The notes: generated from the letters alone by a model not told the origin. 64,000 nt of DNA from Potentilla sterilis (GCA_963682095.1 OY821757.1:21680515-21744514); one strand, 5' to 3'; positions 1 through 12,709 are shown, counted from the stretch's first letter. Program-made: numbers and translations.

Positions 1-75
1 TTTAGTCTTCAGATCAGATGGGAATGCAGCATCTGACAAAAGAACCTTTGAAGAAGCAAGAAACACATTACAGAC

Positions 76-1280
76 CTATGAGTCTTTTAAAGCATCAAGA
101 CCTTGACAGAGTATAGTTTTAATAGCCTCCTTGGCAGAATTGACCTCATCATGCACAGTTGATGATTGAGCATAGGAAGTACTGGGGTCACAATCTTGAA
201 GTAGATCATTCAGTTCATCTAGTTCATTAAGCACATCGTCACATTCTTTTTTGATAGAATAAATCTACAAGACATGGTAGAAAAAAAGGTTAGTAGATGA
301 ATATTTATGGACAGAATTCAACAATAAGCTTAACAACAATTACTAATCCACAAATAGAAATGGAACACCATGAATCTAAGAACATGCATTAATCACCTGA
401 GGTGGCGCCCGATGTGGTGAGGACTGAGATAATGAAATACCTAAGGGAGCAGAGGGATCATATTTGGAAGTGTTCTGGTTAACAATTCGGTGGAAATCAA
501 GACACAAATGCCCAAAAGAGTTGCGATCCTATATTGTGACAAGGAAACTTAAAGATGTTAGGAAAATGCATACAGAAATATATATAATTAACAAGGAAAT
601 ATTATGCCTGGTCTCCAATCATCATAAAAACATTTTATAAATCCAACAAAATGCACTTAATTACATGAGGCGGTGCAAGAGGAGGTTGTGACGACGAGGC
701 ACCTAGGCAACTGTAATTCGGGGCAGAAAGTAGGGCATCAAGTGTTCCCTCTTCACGAATAGTGTCATCCTATATTTTGGCAAAAGTATGTCAGGACGTA
801 TTATGATGTTAATATAATCAGAATCATTATAAAAGAAAAGAGATAGGAAGTTATGATCAACCTCTTCATCTTCAGATGACAAATCAAGTATCTCAAAAGA
901 TGGAACGTGAGGTGCAACGAGAGCTGTTTGAACAAGTTTTACTGAGTGTGACTCTGTATATGGTTCAAACTGGTACTCATGATTTGTAGCATTATTCCCT
1001 TGGGTGATCTGTATCTGAATCAATACAAGATATAAAACAAAATATCTAAAAAAAAATAAATGAAACAGTGATAGAGTTTACTACTTAAAAAAAAAAGTCT
1101 TGCCTTGACAGTATTCTCATGGTCAACACAATCAACCCTCTTCCTCTTGGCGAGCAGTGAATCACCGTCATCAGGAGCTTGAGAGGAGGCAGCATGTTCT
1201 GCACGTAAGTTGGGATCAGCAAGGTTCCGTGTTTTAGGTAAAGATTTTCTGTTTAAGTATGGATTGGCAATATGGATACT
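76..1280 (-). CDS. Unrecognised spliced gene, five in-phase exons
   Basis: I do not recognise this protein. Five open segments on the minus strand are joined by plausible splice sites: 1104-about 1280, 862-1014, 665-769, 397-528 and 76-264, with a TAG stop at 76-78. Every intron is phase 0 and exons two to four are exact multiples of three (153, 105, 132 nt). Four acceptors are clear AG sites; three donors are GT, while the first donor (after 1104) reads AAG|GCAAGA, a GC-type donor. The first segment has no ATG in frame and probably starts at an acceptor near 1280, so 5' exons are missing or unseen. The roughly 250 residues are acidic and Ser/Pro-rich with a basic KRKR patch and an SSEDEE run. 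Exons three and four end in similar text (LGASSSQPPLAPPH and LGISLSQSSPHRAPPQ), suggesting exon duplication. It could be a host gene or an accessory gene of a transposon. Confidence 0.45.
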
Positions 1281-2154
1281 CACTGGATGTGATCATGATC
1301 ATGTTATTACTGAACAAAAACAAGTTCTATAAAAACATAGAAAACCCTCGTCTTTTAAAAGAAAAACATATTCTTTTTGGTCAGTAGGATTAACAGTATT
1401 TATAGTGCCACATTCTCCTTCGTTTTTCAAAGTAAGAAACTAATGCTACCAAATAGAATTTAAATATCATGGGTTTCATATTGCAAACTTAATCTTAGGT
1501 ATTGACCAGTGCACCTTTAGACAATAGCTAGTGTCAAAGCAATACTGCAATACAAATTTTGTTACAAAAACTGATACAACAAGAAGAGTAGTAGTTAACT
1601 ACAAAAGTAAACTTTGAAAGGACTAGGTGAGACTAATATGAAACCAAAGATTTTTGTTCTCCACCGTATTTTCCAGCATCAAAGTTAATGCAGTAAGTGA
1701 CAGTGATGGACACAAAGTCAGACTTTGAGACCCACTGTCCCAAGATTCTGCCATGGCATTCAAGTACCAGTTTTGTGTTGAAGTTCATAGCTCATATATG
1801 TATATATGACTTTGTTTGATCAAAGACTGCTTAATAAAAACCTATTGTGCTGAAACAAAATCAAATACTGTTGTAGTGCAAACTGATATGTGATAAGTCA
1901 CATGCGTTCTTTCTCAATACATCTAAACTTAGAAGAGTACAATAGAAATATGGAAAACACATTAAATTTCAGTTCACCTGGTACATACAACACAAGTAAG
2001 AATGACATATAGAAGTGTATGTTCACTCAAATATTGATGTTCATGGGCAGCTTCCTAAATAAATCTGCAGAAAGCAAGATAAAAGACACTTCCTAAATTT
2101 CACAGAAGCCATTATTCCATATTTTCTATCAGGTGGAGCTAAATCACCTATACA
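1281..2154. other. Non-coding stretch before CACTA-1
   Basis: AT-rich sequence with no convincing reading frame and no repeat that I can recognise. It may hold the missing upstream exons or promoter of the unidentified minus-strand gene. The three bases before the CACTA terminus (ACA, 2152-2154) would be its target duplication, but the other copy is not visible. Confidence 0.4.
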
Positions 2155-2830
2155 CACTAGGCCAAAAACCTCAATAGACAATGGTTTTTTAGCATTGTCT
2201 GATGAGGTACTGTTGCCATTGTCTACCCAGCAATTGTCTGATACACGTTTCAGACAATGGCAAATTATGATTGTCTGATAATAACTATGGACAATGATAG
2301 GGAAAAAAGAGCCATTGTCTGACATCCAATAACGACAATGCTACTTTGTTATAAATCATTGTCTCATGTTATTTTGTACAATATCAATTTTTTGGGAAAT
2401 ATTGTCATTGCCATTATAAGAAGACACTTATTTTTATGAAGTATTGTCTTTATTAGTTTTGCACAACTTAATTTTATCTTTATGTATTGTCTGTATTTGA
2501 TTTAAACTATAGTGGTTTCTGGATTTTCCAATTTGTTATCTGCATCTGCTATAGACAATGGTTTTAGTTTTGTTTTTATTGTGATTATGAGTTGCAGACA
2601 ATGGTATCGTTTTCCCTTCCATTGTGATTCGTAGATACAGACAATTGTTTCGTTATGGCTTCCATTGTGATTATAAGTTTCAGACAATGGTTTTGTTTTG
2701 GTTTGTAATGTGATACTCCGATACACATAATGGTTTCGTTTTGGTTTGTAAAGTGATTCTGAGAATCAGATAATACTTTTCTGCTTCCGATTTACAAACC
2801 ATTGTTTGGTTGGTTGTAATGTCACAGTGA
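2155..2830. repeat. Subterminal repeat array of CACTA-1
   Basis: The motif AGACAATGG and its complement CCATTGTCT, with close variants, recur a dozen or more times in both orientations from 2174 on. Such short subterminal repeats are the binding sites of the TNPA-type protein in En/Spm. Some copies differ by one base (for example CAATTGTCTGA near 2231), consistent with age. Confidence 0.75.
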
Positions 2831-3160
2831 TACAATACATTTCTTAAAACCAACAAATTAAAACATATCCATCCAATATGGACATTAACCAATTCAAAAT
2901 CCATTCATTCATAATATAGAGACAACCAAATATTCATCATCCCTACATATAGAGCCAATATAAACAAAATGGCTAGTATAGTCTACATTGCTACATAAGG
3001 TTGCCGAAATTAGCCTAAAACTTGCATATGAATTTGCGATAAAATGTACAGTACACTAGCCAACATATAAAGTTTGTCCAGTAACATATGCAACAAAAAT
3101 AGTTAAGGCTAACCAAACTAACAAAACTAAAAAACCTAGCTACGCAATACCACTGGAAAC

Positions 3161-6100
3161 CTACTTGGCATGAAACTTCATGACATACCTAGCCCAATCA
3201 ATCCTTACTTCATCAATTTCCTTTTCAGTGTACTCAAGGGAGGGACTGTTTTTTAGCTTCCACTGAAAATAAAACCAAAGAACGAGACTTATAATATGAT
3301 CATAAAAAATTCTAAAATGTACGTTAATCAGTTAACTATGCTATATTTACCTTTGAAACAAATTCTAGGTTCCTATCTTGAATTATGTCTTTCATGTAGC
3401 GCATGATGAAGAACCCACAATCTTCATTCCCGTGTTGCTGAGGAATACTCTAAGAACAAGACATAACATGTTAGTGCACTCAAGACACACTCTGCATGCA
3501 TGAAACTGGTCTGAAATCTGAAACAAGGAAGGACTACAGCTTGTACCAGCATTGGAACCCATGAGATTGAATCCCGGGCAGGTTTATCCATTTGAGACTT
3601 GTAAATTTTGATAGCACTTCAGCAATATAACAACAAACAGTAAGTTTATATATTTGGATAGAATTAACAAATAGTAAGTTCATATATATATAGATAGAAT
3701 TAACAAACACAACATGATAGCCAAAACTCATTCACACTTACCTCTCCACAACATTCTTCCAATCTTCATCGCTAAGTAGTCGACGTCTTATTGGATCGAA
3801 GGAGTAGATAACTTCATCTTCTAGGTTGACCACACTTAGCGTCCAATGCTTACTTAAAAATCAAGTTAAAAAAATGAAGTGAACTCCAAGTTTGTGTAAT
3901 TAGATGAAACTAGAGATACGACGTCACTCACCCTGAATTATAAGGCAATATAAACAGCTGTCCCTTCTTTCCATCTTTGAACTTTGTTGATAGCTTGCGA
4001 GCCCTTTGTTCAACGTTTCCACAGTTAACCGATCCAATCTGGTTAGGGTCCACAAAGGCAATCATATTCGACATCTTTGATCTCTTCAACAATTCATGCA
4101 AGTAGCTGCAACAGCAAACAAATCCATGTTCAATGTTTCCATGACACACACACACACACATATATAGTATAATCAAGATATGTTAGTTTAGCAAACTTAC
4201 AGCATATACATGCATATGATGCCACCAGAAACTTCTCCCATAGTGCACATGACATACATATCCCTCTTGTACAGATATTGCTTCCTATCAACTCCGAACA
4301 CATTATGTGTAAGCATAAAAAGGATGGTCTTCCCATCGGCAAGTGCATCATTCGCCCATATCCACAAGCACTTCAAAGCTCCAGGGTAATTAGACGGCAT
4401 CTTCTTCAAGTCAATCATGAGGTTATCATCATTATCATCATTTGTCAGCCTTTTCCTCTTCTTGGAGGGCCTACCTGCAGCTTTAATTAGGTGGGATCTT
4501 TTTCTACATGAATAAATGAATGAAATAGTTAGTAAAATATTGTATAATAAAAAATGTTCGTTTCCAGCTTTGAGTTTCTTTACCTGGTTAGTTTTGGGAG
4601 GGGATATTGATTCTACTATGAGGTCCTTTGGCCAAGCAATGTAAGTCCCAATGGCGCCACCAACAATGTCTATGTCATCGACTGGGAATGGAAGTTTAGC
4701 AGCAGGAACAAGTGGACGAGTGATCGACACTCTCACATTCTTTTTTCCCAAAGGAACACCATGAATAGTTTGGTTGTCAGCATCATTGTCCTGAAGTTGA
4801 GCTAACATCGCAATGACAACAATATTGTCCACTGAACCTATAGCCAATTTGCAGTCTGTTGGCTTCAGTGGCTGTGTTAAGAAAAATAATAAGCGCTATT
4901 AGACTCCACGTGACATAAAAATAATAATTATCTCACTTAAAAACATTAACATAAAAATAGAGTAATTAGATTAGAGAAGTTACCGGCTTTGTAACTTCTG
5001 TAGACTTGACCATAGGTTCTCCTTCCACGTGAACTTCATCTACATTTACCTCTACTTCATCTAGGTCAGCTTGCACAATAGGTTCCCCTTCCACCGGCAT
5101 CAAAGTATGTTGGAATTGATGCCCACCCTCTGAAATGTCACCTTCCAAACATAAGCTCCTCTTTGCACGGATAGGAAACTCTGAATCAGCCCTCACTACG
5201 CCCTTCTCCCTCATGTAGGAGCAGCTTCCTTGTCCAGATTCTATGTTAGGGCTAATTTCAGCTTCCACAGAAGGCTTTTCCACAACAGGAGAAACCTTTA
5301 GTGCTGCTTCCAACCTACTCAACCTCTCAGCCATTACTCTCTCTTTAGCTTCATACTTCTGTCTCTCATTCGCAACAGCTTCCTTAATCCTTTCTTCAAC
5401 AGACTTCTTTTTTTTCTTTGGTTGGTTGAAGTAACTGATGGGATTAACATTGCCTCCCACACCACACACTCTTCCATAATGCTCAACTCCACCAAACACC
5501 TTGGACAACACATCATCACTTCCATCTACTCTTACATCACCAGTTTCGACCTTTTTTTTTAACTCGTCCTTCAATCAATTAAAGGTAAGTATAAATGTAC
5601 ACACGATTTCCAAAGGCACACTATGAATAATTGAAATTGAACACTTACAATTTATGCCACCTTATCCGCTACAACATCATCTACATATTTGCCATTCCTA
5701 TCCTTTCGAGCTTCCTTCCATAGATCATCACGTTCAATGTCTTCTTCGATTCCCTGTTTAGATGCAACAGTGGCCATTGCAACATAAGTTTTTTTTAAAA
5801 TAAAACTGCGTAGACTTAACGATATATGACATTATATTGTTTCACTTACAAGTTTCTGTTGCATTTGATCTTGCAGGTTTGCATACCCCAAACGCGACAT
5901 GTGATGAGGGTACTGGTTCTTCTTCCTCTTTTTTATCATCTCCTCACGCTTTTCCTATAACATATAGAAGATTTTCATAACAAAAAAATGTAGAATAAAG
6001 CACAGTAAAATTTGTGTAAACTTAAAGATGTAGAAGACTTTTACCAAAAGCTCTTGAGACGTCCGATCAGCTACAAATATCTGCCAATGAAACTTTTCAA

Positions 6101-6795
6101 TGAAATTGTAATCAGCTGGAGGATACTCTAACAGTTCTGGTTCAGCCATATGTGGGATGATATACTTTCTTGTCAACCTAGACCAGAATTCTCTCCACTT
6201 TTGGGAAGCTGATGCTAATACTAGTTTATTTGCTGACGGGGGTATCTCAAATGCCATCTAATAACAGTTGTGATTAGTCTATGTTAAAATGAAACTTACA
6301 ACAACAACAAACATAATGAAATAAGCTATGGGTTAGTACGTACGTCACCTGAACACATTGCAAAATCTTATTTTTTCGATGTTTTGGCACTTGCTTCCAA
6401 GTAGCTAACCAAATTGGCGCCTTTGTCCTTGCTAGCACTCCGATATACGATTGCATCTCCTTAGCTGCCTTGCCGTAAGGGCATCCATTTTTGTTAAAGG
6501 TGACCTTCAGCTTGATACTAAGGATTCTACGTCGTACAATCCTGTGCATTGTAACACATCCACGCTTCAACAACTTCAACCCTAACAACTGCTCAGTCGC
6601 TGCTGTTAATGTTTTCTTCTTCTTCTTCTTCTTTACTCTAAGACATCGTTATGTTAGTGATGTTGCTCTCTTCGGGGATGGTACATGTTGTGATCCAACA
6701 GAGTTAGTTGGAGCTGGTGCAGATCTGCTTCTTACCGACTTCATAGCTAGAGCGATTCTCTCCCTTGCCTTAAGCACCGCCTTATTCATGGCCAT
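3161..6795 (-). pseudogene. CACTA-1 second gene: transposase-associated protein with Ulp1 (C48) protease domain
   Basis: This is a multi-exon minus-strand gene. The likely start is the ATG at 6793-6795, after an acceptor CAG|GTT. The N-terminal part (6795-6360) is basic. Middle exons (6257-5955, about 5930-5650, 5574-4966) give a charged coiled-coil-like region. The next (4847-4600) carries a domain typical of plant En/Spm second proteins. The C-terminal exons form a cysteine protease of the Ulp1/SENP fold. The His exon reads HWTLSVV (His codon 3846-3848), followed by YSFDP (Asp codon 3795-3797) and then HGNEDCGFFIMRY with the nucleophile Cys at 3417-3419. The protein ends MKFHAK and a stop at 3161-3163. 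The triad order His-Asp-Cys is preserved. A stop at 6649-6651 in the first exon, unless spliced out, breaks the frame, so I call it a pseudogene. The protease would act on SUMO-like conjugates or as a transposon accessory; this is inferred from the family. Confidence 0.7.
6618..6637. repeat. (TCT)n microsatellite
   Basis: A run of TTC/TCT triplets within the first exon region of the CACTA-1 second gene. It reads as a lysine run on the minus strand. Confidence 0.7.
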
Positions 6796-6850
6796 AACCT
6801 GCAACAATGGTACATACAGTCCATCAATTGTACTACTCCACATCTATTGT

Positions 6851-9092
6851 CTAATCACCATCTCGCATGTAAGTCTTGCTTTGGTCATCAACTTCTACAC
6901 TATCGATGATTGGCTGAATCGGTACAGGGATATCCACCTCAAGATCGATCAGTTCACTGTCCTCTTCATTACCATAAAGATAATCCCTATCAGGACATCT
7001 TATAACCACCGACCAGTTAGCATTTAAAGGGTCATCTATATAGCAGACCTGCTTCACATCAGTACCTAACACAAAGGGATCATTGAAGTGACCTAACTTA
7101 TTCAAATTAACTAGTGTTTATCCTAGGTCATCTATCTTAATTCCCTTGTCAATATCAACCCAATCACAAAAGAATATTGGTACCCTAAAGCTATGATAGT
7201 CCAACTCCCATATCTCTCTAATGACTCCATAAAAGATGGTGTCATTGTTAACGGGGTTCTTATCCTTCGCACTAGAGATCAACATTGCATTGGCCAATAA
7301 GAAGACACCATTGCATTGAAACTGCCGGACATTGTCTCGATCCTTGGTGTTGAAGTTAGCACCATCGATCTTGTAGCCATCAAATGAAGGTACATCAAGA
7401 GCAGGACCATCAGTAATCTACCTCATATGTTCTGAGACATTATTCTCCTCATCCACAAGATCAGCTGCCACCTGCATATAAATAAAGCACATAAATTATC
7501 AGAATGCACACAAAGTTATTAGTTTATGCTCAAAATTAACACATCATTGCCCCTACCTTGTCTTCTATCCATTTGCAAAAAGTTTTATTCTGCTTCCCCT
7601 TTAACCACTTCTCATCAACAATAAAATCTGGAAAGCGGCGCTTCAAGAAGGCCATATGTTCACTGTAAAAGATAAGTAAACACTCAGTAGCTAAAATTTA
7701 ACTGTATACTAGACTTGCAAAATTATTTTAACATAAATAATAAAACCACTTACTCGAAGTACGGCCTCGCATCATCTGTATTCTGCAACACACACAAATG
7801 TGCCAGCTGCAAATGCTTTAAATCAGGCTTTATCATAAATGCACCTGATAAGGGTCCACAGGAGTTGTCAACAACCGGTACTCCAACTATGGATTCACTT
7901 GGATCACGATCTGCCAAAAACTCAACTGCTTCTTCGGCTATGTACTTCTCAGCAATGCTTCCTTCTGGATGAACACGGCTCTTTACATACCCCTTCAAGG
8001 TCTTCATATACCTTTCAAAGGGGTACATCCATCTAAAGAAAACGGGGCCACAAAGCTCTACTTCTCTAACAAGATGCACCGAAAGATGTATCATGATATC
8101 AAAGAATGAAGGTGGGAAGAATTTCTCAAGCTCACAAAGTGTTTTAACAAGGTCAACTTGCAATTTTCCTAGTTTCTCAACATCTATGACTTTACTGCAA
8201 ATGGCTTTGAAGAAGTGACCGAATTTAATGATAGCATATCTCACTGGTTTCTCCAATACCGAACGAATCGCAATAGGGAGTAAGTGATGGAGTAGGGTAT
8301 GACAGTCATGGGATTTCATACCAACAAGTTTTAGATCATCCATGCACACTAGACTCTTTATATTCGAAGAAAATCTATCAACTAGCTTCATACCAAGAAT
8401 AGAACTGCAGACAATGGTTTTTTCAGCTAACTTTAGATTCCAGCTTCCCAAAGGTAAACTATTCCTTTTTCCACCCGTTGCAATAGGATGCAAACCAGTT
8501 CTTATACCAATGTCAACCAAATCTAAACGAGCAGATAGGCCATCTTTTGTCTTCCCATTAGTATTTAGCAATGTACCAAGCAATGCCTCCAAAATATTAT
8601 TCTCAATGTGCATGATGTCAAGAATATGTCGAATGGGAAGATACATCCAGTACTCGAGTTGGAAGAAAACAGATTGCTTATGCCAACAAGGCTTATCAGC
8701 AGGAGCAATACCCTTTTTTCCACCCCTTTTCTCACCCTTTTTCACTCCCTTTTTTCCACCCTTTCCTTTCCCTTTTTTCTGAATTTTACCAAACACATGA
8801 TTCAAACATTGCACTCTCTTAAAGACCTCCTCTCCATTTATTGGAATAGGAGCTGAATCAAGCTCTTTTTTATTATTGAATGCAGCTGCCTATTTTCGAT
8901 ATGGATGGTTATGCGGTAAAAATCTTCGGTGTCGCTGATAAGAACATTTCTGTCCATGAACAAGCCAGTCTGCTTTCAGATCATCTAAACAAATAGGGCA
9001 TGCCTTATAACCCTTGACAACGCTGTCCGACAAATTTCCGTATGCTGGGAAGTCGTTAATAGTCCAAAACAATACTGCTCTCAGTGTGAAGT
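6851..9092 (-). pseudogene. CACTA-1 TNP2-type transposase, truncated and stop-ridden
   Basis: TNP2 proteins cut and join CACTA ends. The first visible residues (FTLRAVLFWTINDFPAYGNL) match the core of the Transposase_21 domain; all sequence N-terminal to this is gone because CACTA-2 starts at 9093. The main exon runs to 7754 and includes the zinc-binding-like CPICLDD, then YLPIRHILDIMHIENNI and a DUF4218 region (FFDIMIHLSVHLVREVELCGPV). Further exons at 7557-7662 and 6851-7471 hold a DUF4216-like segment (DPFVLGTDVKQVCYIDDP). Splice signals are good: donor GA|GTAAGT at 7754, then AG acceptors at 7662 and 7471. Frame-breaking stops occur at 8890-8892 (probably CAG to TAG), near 7420 (HMR*) and near 7112 (DDLG*). 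A lysine-rich KGKGKGGKK tract near 8770 lies in the main exon. Confidence 0.85.
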
Positions 9093-9400
9093 CACTACCA
9101 GAAAAAAGAGCATTACCGACGAAAAAAAAAAAAACGGCCGACGACATACTTTTTTCGTTGGCTATTCCCAAGAATGGCCGACGATTTTTTATTTCGTCGC
9201 TAAAAATAAAAAATCGTCGGCTATTCCACCAGAATGGCCGACGATTTTATCTTTCGTCCCTAAAAAATATTTTTCGTCGGCTATACCCCTAGAATGACCG
9301 ACGATTTGGATTTTCGTCGGCCTTTCTCTAAAACATTAGCCGACGAAAACTTTTGAAAGTTTGGCCGACGAAATTGGAATTTTCGTCGGCTGTAAGTCTT
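9093..9400. repeat. CACTA-2 left terminus and subterminal repeats
   Basis: After the CACTA end, GCCGACGA/TCGTCGGC motifs occur at least eight times between 9114 and 9390, often as facing pairs that could form short stem-loops with A/T-rich loops. These differ wholly from the AGACAATGG motifs of CACTA-1, so the two elements belong to different families. Confidence 0.8.
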
Positions 9401-9539
9401 TATATTTTCAGATCTAGACAGAAGCTGCTCATTTAAAAAAAAAATGAAAAAAAACGGGAGAAAGAGTGAAAAATCTGTGGGTATTGTTGAAATCCGTCCT
9501 CTCTTACATTGTGGAGCTATATATAGGTACATATATGTG

Positions 9540-9925
9540 TATATATGTTGATTTTGAGTTTTAGTTGAGTTGATTTTGAGTTTTAGTGATTTTGATATAG
9601 TAAGTGATTTTTTGTTTTGTTGTTGTTTTAGTGTTAGAATGTATGTATATATGTTGATTTTGAGTTGTAGTTGAGTTGATTTTCAGTTAGAGTTTAATTA
9701 TGTGTTTTAATTTGATGTTATTTTAATTAGTGTTAATATATATATATATATATATAAATATGTTAATTAATGGTTGTTGATAGTGTAATGAACTTAAATA
9801 ATGGTTGTTAATTAATGGTATATATATATATGAGTTGATGTTGATAATAATATATATTGTAATATATATGTGTTAATTAATTTATTATTAATTAAAGTTA
9901 TACATATATATTATTATCAGGCTAT
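9540..9925. other. AT-rich leader region upstream of CACTA-2 TNP2
   Basis: A/T-rich sequence with repeated TGATTTTGAGTT and (TA)n tracts. No coding frame. It probably holds the promoter and 5' leader of the TNP2 gene, but I cannot point to a specific TATA box among the many TA runs. The ATG at 9928 follows CAGGCTATAT, where CAG could be an acceptor. Confidence 0.4.
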
Positions 9926-9927
9926 AT

Positions 9928-12476
9928 ATGGATCGAGATAAGAGTTGGATTTCGCTTCCAAGGCATGACCGACGATACACTACAGGAGTTGTGGATTTTT
10001 TGCAGTTCGTCGAGGAAAATGCAAACGGGAGTGAATACCATTATTGCCCGTGCAAGAAATGTAAGTGTCGCAGTGATATGTGTCGATTTCCGATTAGGAC
10101 AGTATGGGAGCACCTAAAGAGTAATGGGTTTTGGCCGAAGTACAAACGTTGGATATATCACGGTGAGCCATCATTAGATGGATCGCATGATCATGGGCAG
10201 TTTTTTGAGGCGGGCAGTAGTAGTACATCCAACGATCCAACAATGGCATTCGTCAACGACGTGTTTCCTTTTGAAAGCGGTGTACGTGGGGAACAATATA
10301 TGCATGACCCGGTGCAGCCATTCCCACAAGTTGTCAACACTGCTGCCTTTAACAAGTACAACAAACTGATTGCATTGCAACAGACCCCTGTGTCTTCAAG
10401 TTCTGAGAAGACAGTTCTTCAAAGTGTGATGGAGGTAATGAGGATTAAAGTCGAGACAAAATCGAGCATCAGGCAAGTGGATGAATATCTACAGTACACT
10501 TCTTCGTTGTTGGAGGAGGGTCATCGTAATCCTACCAATCACTGTAAGGTCCGAAGTATCCTCAAAGATCTAGGGCTTTCCTACATTAAGATCCATGCAT
10601 GCGCATTTGACTACGTTCTCTTTTGGGGTAAAGATGCAGAAGGGAATGACCTTGCTAGCCTTGACGCATGTCCGATATGTCAGTCTGACCGATATAAGTT
10701 GACGGGAGCAGGCAATAGGAAACCTGTGAAAGTGCTTCGGTATTTTCCGTTGAGAGATAGGCTTGAGTACATGTCAGAACCACCGCAAAAGCTATGAGAT
10801 GGCACGGTGAGCGGGACGCGGGAGACGCAGATATCATGACACACATCTCTGACGGAGCGGCTTGGAAGCATATAAAAAATGAGTTTCCTCATTTTGCGTC
10901 AGATGTCAGAAACGTCAGGCTCGGGCTCTCAACCGACGTGTTCAACCCTTTCGGCACCATGAGTCTTTCATACAGTATATGGCTGGTAGTTTTGGTACCT
11001 TACAACCTTCCTCCTTGGATGTGCATGAAGAAGGAATATAATATGTTGACGTTGTTGATTCCGGGGCCTGGTTACCCAGGGAAATGTCTCGATGTGTATA
11101 TGAGACCATTGATTGAAGAGCTTAAGGTATTGTGGGACGTTGGTCATCCCACTTTTGACAAGTACAAGCAGGAGACGTTCCAGATGCATGCCATGGTTAT
11201 TGGTACCATCAGTGATTTTCCTACTTATGGGATGTTGTCGGGCAGCGTTGTTAGGGGATACAAGGCTTGTCCAGAGTGCCTCAGCGATTATGGGAGCACC
11301 CCTCATTGCAACAAGATATGCCGAATGGGTCATCGTGTGTTCCTTCCGGCGGATCACCACTGGCGTTACGAGTCCGCCGCATTTGATGGAACCGAAGAAC
11401 ACGGTGGTCCTCCCAGAAGATGGACGGGAAGAGAAATTTTAGCAGTGCTTAATGAGTACGATTTTGGGCCCCTCAGCAATCATCCCGATATTGTAGCGGA
11501 AATACCTGAAAGACCTGAGGAGTACAAATTCTGGACACATAAGAGCATATTGTGGGAACTCCCGTACTGGTGTGAGTTGCTGATCCGTCACTTCCTAGAC
11601 GTTATGCACATAGAAAAAAATGTTTCTGAAAGTGTGGTGGGCACAACGCTGAACTTGGAGGGGAAGACGAAAGACGGTCCTAAGGCTCGCACTGATCTGC
11701 AAAACATGAATATCAGAAAACAACTATGGTTGAAACAAGGGAAGAGAAAAATGCCTCAAGCTCCTTACACCGTCAAGCCTGAGCATAAACCAGAAATTTT
11801 CCATTGGATAAGTCGGGCCAAGTATCCTTCAGGCTTTGCTGGAAATATAGCCAAGTGTGTGAATAGACAATTCAACAATCTTTACGGGTTGAAAAGTCAT
11901 GACAATCATACCCTGCTACAAAGTTGTAGAAATATAGCCCTGTTTTCATTCGACCGTTCCTTCCCCGTCACGTTGTGGAGCCGTTAGTAGTGTTGGCATG
12001 ATTTTTCCAGAAGGTATGCACACGGGAAGTGAGAAAATCTGACCTCCGGGAAATGCAACAAGACATCGTTCATATCATGTGTAAATTTGAGATGATATTT
12101 CCTCCAAATTTTTTCGACATCATGCCTCACCTCATGATCCATCTTCCTCGGCAGTTGTTGCTTACCGGTCCTGTGCACTTCACTTGGATGTATCCGATGG
12201 AAATGTACGTATTTTACACCTTATGTTAATTTCCTCATCAATATATGTGATATAGTATTAATGTATTATCATAATAGTATTCCTGATTCCTCTTTTATTC
12301 GCCTAGACACGCCGGTGCGAATTCGACGTGAAGAGCTACTGCTTGTTGATGTTGATCCAAATGAAGAAACTAACGAGCACTCTAGTGGTGAGGAAAGACA
12401 TAGATTACCCCTATCGAGCAATTCAGAAACCGAAGAAGACTTATCCGATGATTCCGATTACAATCCGACGGATTAA
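9928..12476 (+). pseudogene. CACTA-2 TNP2-type transposase, frameshifted with internal deletion
   Basis: The gene begins at ATG 9928 with a Transpos_assoc domain (residues about 1-80: DRDKSWISLPRHDRRYTTGV then HYCPCKKCKC). Its first frame ends at 10795. A small indel near 10794 shifts to a second frame (10794-11987) that holds the Transposase_21 core: MRWHGER, VLVPYNLPPWMCMKKEY, FPTYGMLSGSVVRGYKACPECL, LLIRHFLDVMHIEKNV. A second frameshift near 12000 leads to the start of the DUF4218 domain (FFDIMPHLMIHLPRQLLLTGPV), which stops at a likely donor ATGGAAAT|GTACGT near 12200. The next recognisable exon begins after an acceptor at about 12306 and encodes only the acidic tail ending at 12476. The rest of DUF4218 and any DUF4216 segment are missing, so more than 1 kb of coding sequence has probably been lost. 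Confidence 0.85.
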
Positions 12477-12709
12477 GTAATTTAGATGATGTAATCCTTT
12501 CATTTGTAATCCACTCGATCATTTCTAATGAACGGGCGTGGGGATGAGCCTCCCAGCTAGGCTGGGTTCCAAACCCCTTAAAAAAAAATTTGAAATATGT
12601 TGACTGCTGGGTTTCTGTTTTTTTTTATGTTCAATTTTGGTTATATATGAACAGGACATATGGGTACGAGAGGTGTAACACAACTGATTTTTTTATTTTT
12701 TTTCACAGA

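Larger units (their letters stand above)
2155..9092 (-). mobile_element. CACTA (En/Spm) DNA transposon CACTA-1, one end lost
   Basis: The terminus CACTAGGCCAAAAACC at 2155 is followed by a dense set of AGACAATGG/CCATTGTCT subterminal motifs up to about 2830, the usual architecture of a CACTA end. Inward lie two minus-strand genes in the usual order for the superfamily: a TNP2-type transposase (6851-9092) and a second gene with a Ulp1 protease module (3161-6795). The other end is missing. At 9093 the TNP2 gene is cut by the terminus of CACTA-2, and the expected remainder does not reappear beyond CACTA-2, so it has been deleted or lies outside the window. The transposase has several stops, so the element is inactive. 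Confidence 0.85.

Noticed and set aside
6491..7027. 178-codon plus-strand frame
   Set aside because: It runs opposite to the end of TNP2 and the start of the second gene of CACTA-1, with a poly-Phe run from the TTC microsatellite.
8342..8856. Plus-strand frames of 82-146 codons
   Set aside because: Antisense shadows of the CACTA-1 transposase exon.
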